From Streptomyces graminofaciens (GTDB lineage Bacteria; Actinomycetota; Actinomycetes; Streptomycetales; Streptomycetaceae), in contig NZ_AP018448.1 of assembly GCF_030294945.1 (NCBI RefSeq), forward strand, positions 8,714,501 to 8,778,500: a stretch of 64,000 nucleotides of DNA. Reading direction: 5' to 3'. Each line of letters opens with the position of its first letter. Positions within the stretch are counted from its first letter, which is position 1. Of the stretch, positions 60,254 to 64,000 are shown in pieces. The translations under genes and the position numbers were made by a program. The notes under the pieces were generated by a model. The model was not told the origin of the DNA, did no database searches, and was given only the letters and a program-made list of their open reading frames with translations.

Positions 60254-61180
60254 GTGAGCAAGGTCGAGGAGTTCGAGGAGCTGCGGCCGCTGCTGTTCTC
60301 GATCGCCTACCGGATTCTGGGCAGCGTGGGTGAGGCCGAGGACGCGGTACAGGAGACCTGGCTGCGCTTCGACGGCTCGGCGACCCGGCCCACGTCGACC
60401 AAGGCCTTCTTGTCCGCCACGGTGACGCGGATCTCGATCGACGTGCTGCGCTCCGCACGGGTGAGGCGGGAGGAGTACGTCGGGCCGTGGTTCCCCGAGC
60501 CGCTGCTCACCGATCCCTATCAGGATCCGGCACGCTCAGCGGAACTGGCCGACTCTGTGTCGATGGCGGCGCTGCTGCTCCTGGAGCGGCTCAGCCCGCT
60601 GGAGCGGTCGGTGTTCGTGCTGCGGGAGGTGTTCGGCTTCGGCTTCGACGAGGTCGCCGCGGCGGTGGAGCGGTCGGAGGCGGCGTGCCGGCAGCTGCTG
60701 GTACGGGCGCGGCGGCACATGCAGGCCGGACGGCCACGGTTCGAAGCGGACCGTCAGGAGCGGCAGGAACTGGCGACGCGATTCTTCGACGCCCTCCGCG
60801 AAGGCGATGTAGTCGGCCTGCGGGATCTGCTCGCCGCCGACGTGTCGATGGTCGGGGACGGCGGCGGCAAGGCCCCGCAGCTGGCCAGGGCCGTCATCGG
60901 CGCCGAGAACGTGGCCCGGTTGCTCGCCTCCGTCTTCCCCTGGATGGCCCGGATCGAGGTGACCTTCGAGCCGCACGAGGTCAACGGCCAGCCCGGAGCG
61001 ATCTTCCGCGACCGGGACGGCAAGGTGCTCCACATCTTGGCCCTTGAGTTGCTCGATGGGCAGATCCAGACCATCCGCTCGGTGATCAACCCCGACAAGC
61101 TCGGCCACCTCGGGCCGGTCGCTGACGCCTGGGCTATCGACCGCGAGGTGAAGCAGGCCCGCCGCCAGCAGACGAAATGA
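60254..61180 (+). CDS. ECF41-group sigma factor with SnoaL-like C-terminal domain
   Basis: The 308-aa protein has sigma region 2 (about 8-75, Ala-Glu-Asp-Ala-Val-Gln-Glu-Thr-Trp-Leu-Arg), region 4 (about 108-160) and a C-terminal SnoaL-like domain (about 170-290) with Asn-Pro-Asp-Lys-Leu near its end. In ECF41 factors this extension replaces an anti-sigma factor and modulates activity. It should transcribe the AhpD-like gene from the promoter at 59560. GTG 60254 follows GGGGAG. A CCCGGG hexamer repeat (60116-60138) lies in the spacer before it. Confidence 0.9.
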   Translation: MSKVEEFEELRPLLFSIAYRILGSVGEAEDAVQETWLRFDGSATRPTSTKAFLSATVTRISIDVLRSARVRREEYVGPWFPEPLLTDPYQDPARSAELADSVSMAALLLLERLSPLERSVFVLREVFGFGFDEVAAAVERSEAACRQLLVRARRHMQAGRPRFEADRQERQELATRFFDALREGDVVGLRDLLAADVSMVGDGGGKAPQLARAVIGAENVARLLASVFPWMARIEVTFEPHEVNGQPGAIFRDRDGKVLHILALELLDGQIQTIRSVINPDKLGHLGPVADAWAIDREVKQARRQQTK

Positions 61181-61223
61181 CCTCGGGACTGGCGTGGGTC
61201 GGCTCGTTCACCGGCAGCTCATG

Positions 61224-61680
61224 TCAGCGGCCGCAGGGTGGCCGGTTCGCCTGTCCGGCGAGGTTGAGGTTGTGCAGGCGGGCTACACCGCGCATCGCGT
61301 GGTGCACGCCGTCGCCGCGGAGGCGGCAGTCGCGCGAGATCTTCCAGGTCTTCATGCGGGTAAAGACGTGGTCGACGCGGGCCCGGACCTGCCTGTGGCT
61401 CTTGTTGTGCGCCTGCTTCCAGTCGGGGAGTTCTTCGTCCGCGCTGCGACGGCGGTGAGGGATGACCAGTCCCGTTCCCCGGTAGCCGCCGTCGGCGATC
61501 GTTACGGTCTTCCCGACGGCGTCCTTCGCGCCGGACCCGGCCCAGGCCCGGCAGTCATTGCGGTTGCCCGGCAGTGGCCGGCCGAGCAGGACCACCAGCC
61601 GGGTGTCGGCGTCGACGACCACCTGATGGTTCGTCGAGTACCGATAGTTCTTCGACTGCTCAGCCACGGTGTGATCGCGG
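61224..61680 (-). pseudogene. IS5-family transposase, C-terminal half
   Basis: About 150 residues of a DDE transposase remain: Asn-His-Gln-Val-Val-Val-Asp-Ala-Asp-Thr-Arg-Leu-Val near the break, Ala-Asp-Gly-Gly-Tyr-Arg-Gly with the second Asp, and Ala-Arg-Val-Asp-His-Val-Phe-Thr-Arg-Met-Lys-Thr-Trp near the end, with Asp in place of the usual Glu. The N-terminal half is absent; the sequence breaks off about 80 bp before the P450 start. Confidence 0.75.
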
Positions 61681-61760
61681 GTCGGCGTGCGTGGGCTCAG
61701 CCCGGTGAACGGGGCTATCCAAGACGGCTCTGACGCCGTGAAGCGCTTAGGCTGCCAGCC

Positions 61761-62945
61761 ATGTCTACTGCGTTACCTGACCTGTCCGAGCTGTTCACTG
61801 ACCCTCATACGGCGTATGCCCGGCTTCGGGAGGCCGGGCCGGTTCACCGGATCATCGGGCCGGACCGGCTGCCCGTCTGGATCGTCACCCGCTACGCCGA
61901 TGTGCGGCAACTGCTGGCCGACCCGCGGCTCTCCTTGGACAAGACACACCGGCTTCCCGGCAACTACAGAGGCTTCTCGCTGCCTGCGGCCCTCGACGCC
62001 AACCTCCTGAACATGGACCCGCCCGACCACACCCGGATCAGGCGGCTGGTCGCCCAGGCATTCACCCCCGGCCATATCGAGCGGATGCGCCCAAGCATTC
62101 AGTTCCTGGCCGACCGGCTACTGGACAGCGTGGCCGACCGAGGGCACGCCGACCTCGTCGCCGAGTTCGCCGTACCGCTACCGATCACCGTCATCTGCGA
62201 TCTGCTCGGTGTGCCAGGTGACTCGCGCCTGGACTTCCGGGCCTGGACCGACGCGCTGGTCGCCCCGGATCCCGCAGACCCCGACAGGGCGAAGCACGCA
62301 GTGGCCGCCATGCTGGCGTACTTTCCCCAGCTGATGGCCGACAAGCGCCGCATGCCCGGCAACGACCTACTGTCCGATCTGGTCAACGTGCGCGACGGCA
62401 GCGACAGACTCACCGAGGACGAGCTGACGTCATTGGCGTTCCTCATCCTGTCCGCCGGCTACGAGAACACGGTGCAACTCATCGGCACCGCCGTGCTGGC
62501 GTTGCTGGACCACCCGGAGCAGTTGGCCGCGCTACGTGACGACCCAGCCAAAATCGAAGGTGCTGTGGAGGAGTTCGCACGCTTCGACGGCCCGGCGCTG
62601 CTCGCGATCCGCCGCTTCCCGGTCGAAGACGTGGAGATCGACGGGGTGACGATCCCGGCGGGGGAGACGGTCATGCTGTCGCTTGCCTCCGCCAACCGTG
62701 ACCCCGCCCGTTTCCGCGACCCCGACCACCTCGATGTGGACAGGCGGGACGGCGGGCATCTGGCGCTGGGGCACGGCATCCACTACTGCGTGGGCGCCCC
62801 GCTGGCACGGCTGGAAACACAGATCGCCGTGAGTACGCTGCTGCGCCGCTTCCCCGCCCTCGAACTGGACGTGCCGCGTGACGAACTGCGGTGGCGGCCC
62901 TCGATGCGGGCCCGCGGATTGGTCGCGCTGCCGGTGCGGTTCTGA
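61761..62945 (+). CDS. Cytochrome P450
   Basis: The 394-aa enzyme is a full-length bacterial class I P450. It has the helix C heme-propionate segment (Asp-Pro-Pro-Asp-His-Thr-Arg-Ile-Arg-Arg), helix I with Ser-Ala-Gly-Tyr-Glu-Asn-Thr, the Glu-x-x-Arg pair in Glu-Glu-Phe-Ala-Arg, and the heme-thiolate loop Leu-Gly-His-Gly-Ile-His-Tyr-Cys-Val-Gly. The first residue of that loop is Leu where Phe is usual, and helix I has Tyr-Glu-Asn where His-Glu-Thr is common. No ferredoxin, reductase or biosynthetic cluster is adjacent, so substrate and redox partner are unknown. Confidence 0.9.
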   Translation: MSTALPDLSELFTDPHTAYARLREAGPVHRIIGPDRLPVWIVTRYADVRQLLADPRLSLDKTHRLPGNYRGFSLPAALDANLLNMDPPDHTRIRRLVAQAFTPGHIERMRPSIQFLADRLLDSVADRGHADLVAEFAVPLPITVICDLLGVPGDSRLDFRAWTDALVAPDPADPDRAKHAVAAMLAYFPQLMADKRRMPGNDLLSDLVNVRDGSDRLTEDELTSLAFLILSAGYENTVQLIGTAVLALLDHPEQLAALRDDPAKIEGAVEEFARFDGPALLAIRRFPVEDVEIDGVTIPAGETVMLSLASANRDPARFRDPDHLDVDRRDGGHLALGHGIHYCVGAPLARLETQIAVSTLLRRFPALELDVPRDELRWRPSMRARGLVALPVRF

Positions 62946-62949
62946 CTGA

Positions 62950-63144
62950 TCGCGTTCGTGTCTGACCGCCGAGGCGATCAAGCTGCGCGGCAAGGGAGTC
63001 ATCACTGCCGAGGAGGCCACCGGCATCGTGATCACTACTCACGTGCGGACGAGGACCCCAGTCCAACTGTCCACGATCTCCGCCGCTGCTGCGATGCCCG
63101 TGCTGTACGTGGCGGACATCCGCATCGCCGCAACGGTCCTCTAA
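62950..63144 (+). pseudogene. Short gene remnant after the P450
   Basis: A 60-codon open stretch with good codon bias (Leu-Thr-Ala-Glu-Ala-Ile-Lys-Leu-Arg-Gly-Lys-Gly-Val-Ile-Thr-Ala-Glu-Glu-Ala) ends at a TAA (63142-63144) but has no start codon after the preceding in-frame stop. It looks like the C-terminal tail of a lost gene. Family not recognised. Confidence 0.4.
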
Positions 63145-63746
63145 AGGGAGCTGGCCATGGCGGCGAGCGGATCCTCGGAGCCGCGTGAGTGGCGGCGGTC
63201 GCGTTCGGTTGGTGACGATCGACACCAACAGCCCCAAGGCGTACGTCGACGAGGTGGTCCCCGCCGCCCTTGTCGGCTTCCGTTCCCACATGCGCGCACC
63301 GGAGTACGACTTCGACGGCGCCGCACCTCGATCGCCGTACCGATCCGGCTGCATGGAGAAGCCGCTGGGATGCGTCAACGTCACCTGGCGCAGGACGGCC
63401 ATGTCCGCGCAGCCGCTGCTCGTGGGTTTGGAGTCCGGCCCCGCTCGGGAGGGACCTTCAACCCCTCTGACCTGTGGTGGAGCAGAAGATCGAGATTGCT
63501 GCTCGCGGTCCGGGTGGCTGCCCTGAGGGCCGATGCCAAGACCCAGGGGCAGTACAGGGGCCGGGACGGCGCAGCCGTGTCCAAGGCGACGGTGTCTCCG
63601 GGCCGACTCGGTGTCCCGTTTGCTGGTTGTGCGGCATGGACACCAGTGGCTCGGCGCCTCTGCGCACTTCGGCCGCGCCCTCCCTGCCCCCTACGGGGTG
63701 CCGTCGGCGAATGCCGGGGGCTCGCCCGGACCGACTCCCGGGAACG
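63145..63746. other. Degraded stretch without a convincing gene
   Basis: Short frames occur, such as 63185-63526 on the plus strand (Leu-Val-Thr-Ile-Asp-Thr-Asn-Ser-Pro-Lys-Ala-Tyr-Val-Asp), which may be remnants. None has a recognisable domain or a clear ribosome binding site. The phrase CCCCTCTGACCTG at 63469-63481 resembles the cassette-end motif but lacks its flanks. Confidence 0.35.
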
Positions 63747-64000
63747 CTAGAACAGCGACACGCAGGAATTGCCGTCACCGACGAAGCAGACGTACAGCTT
63801 CACGTTGCGGACGCTGTACCCGTTGCTGTTCGCGTAGCCGGGGGTGCTGTTGGCGCCGTTGCTGTCCGAACCGAGCTTGGTGTAGCCGTGGTAGTTCCAC
63901 CCTCCGTTCTCCCACTTCTGGTAGGTGGTGTAGAGCCCCGCGCCCTTGCCGTCTGCGCAGTTGTCCCAGATCTCGAAGTCCCAGTTGGTGTCGTAGAGGG
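63747..64000 (-). CDS. C-terminal end of a secreted protein gene (partial)
   Basis: The last 84 codons of a minus-strand gene run in from the right edge and end at the TAG at 63747-63749. The translation is rich in Asn, Gly, Tyr and Trp (Leu-Tyr-Asp-Thr-Asn-Trp-Asp-Phe-Glu-Ile-Trp-Asp-Asn-Cys ... Val-Lys-Leu-Tyr-Val-Cys-Phe-Val-Gly-Asp), with three Cys. This is typical of an extracellular beta-rich domain. The start, and any signal peptide, lie outside the window. Family not recognised. Confidence 0.7.
   Translation of the reverse strand, partial: LYDTNWDFEIWDNCADGKGAGLYTTYQKWENGGWNYHGYTKLGSDSNGANSTPGYANSNGYSVRNVKLYVCFVGDGNSCVSLF

Noticed and set aside
61761..62945. Secondary-metabolite cluster around the P450
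   Set aside because: No polyketide, peptide or terpene synthase genes, transporters or cluster regulators are near it.
63185..63526. A 113-codon plus-strand gene
   Set aside because: No recognisable domain, weak start context and mixed codon bias in a decayed region; described only as a possible remnant.

Overview
The window is high-GC actinobacterial DNA, almost certainly a Streptomyces chromosome. It carries an SsgA-like sporulation protein, the principal-type sigma factor HrdA beside dnaG and dgt, GlnR- and rifamycin-type regulatory motifs, and the typical palindrome-rich intergenic repeats of that genus. From memory, the gene order nasA - secreted protein - dgt - FAD reductase - dnaG - hrdA - ABC exporter pair matches the S. 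coelicolor core chromosome. I could not run a comparison.

Positions 1-28450 are ordinary core chromosome. In order it holds: an unusual membrane-anchored ECF sigma factor with a repetitive tail; an SsgA-like gene; a sortase and a Lys/Glu-rich wall-protein candidate separated from ssgA-like by a 179-bp palindromic MITE-like element; an aminoglycoside-phosphotransferase-fold protein; a gamma-glutamylcyclotransferase; the RNA polymerase-protecting ATPase HelR preceded by a rifamycin-associated element; an alpha-galactosidase; assimilatory nitrate reductase NasA with a GlnR box; a sirohydrochlorin chelatase; dgt; a ferredoxin-reductase-like flavoprotein; dnaG; hrdA; a heterodimeric ABC exporter; a sugar kinase; and two tandem tRNA-Asn genes.

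At 28448 a tRNA gene with a CAT anticodon is the start of a large accreted island. A 48-bp direct repeat of its 3' end recurs at 49538 and 55335. Conserved left-end and right-end blocks, each carrying a CTGACCTGC motif, flank these copies, and an orphan right end lies at 36834-37056. I read this as at least three integrase-less cargo cassettes stacked at one tRNA. Cassette A (28.5-37 kb) is a molybdoenzyme module: oxidoreductase, 7Fe ferredoxin, ferredoxin reductase, AraC regulator, moaE-moaA-moaD and a CBS protein. Cassette B (37-49.5 kb) is a catabolic module: an OpuC-type betaine ABC transporter with an IclR regulator, divergent from a translationally coupled operon of a histidine-ammonia-lyase homologue that has lost its MIO cofactor motif, a class III CoA-transferase, a 3-hydroxyacyl-CoA dehydrogenase, an enoyl-CoA hydratase and a urocanase. 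Cassette C (49.5-55.4 kb) holds dctA, a PrpF-family isomerase, a LysR regulator and a TetR gene broken by an IS5-type insertion.

From 55.4 kb to the end the sequence is a decayed mobile region. It has two broken tyrosine integrases, ISAs1 and IS5 remnants, a LysM protein and a DoxX pseudogene. Three or four genes look intact: an AhpD-like protein with the ECF41 sigma factor that should drive it, a cytochrome P450, and an unplaced hypothetical. The 3' end of a secreted-protein gene runs off the right edge.

The main candidate for undescribed biology is cassette B. The MIO-less lyase, betaine-type importer and urocanase suggest catabolism of a trimethylated histidine such as hercynine or ergothioneine. 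That is a hypothesis; the substrate cannot be read from sequence alone.
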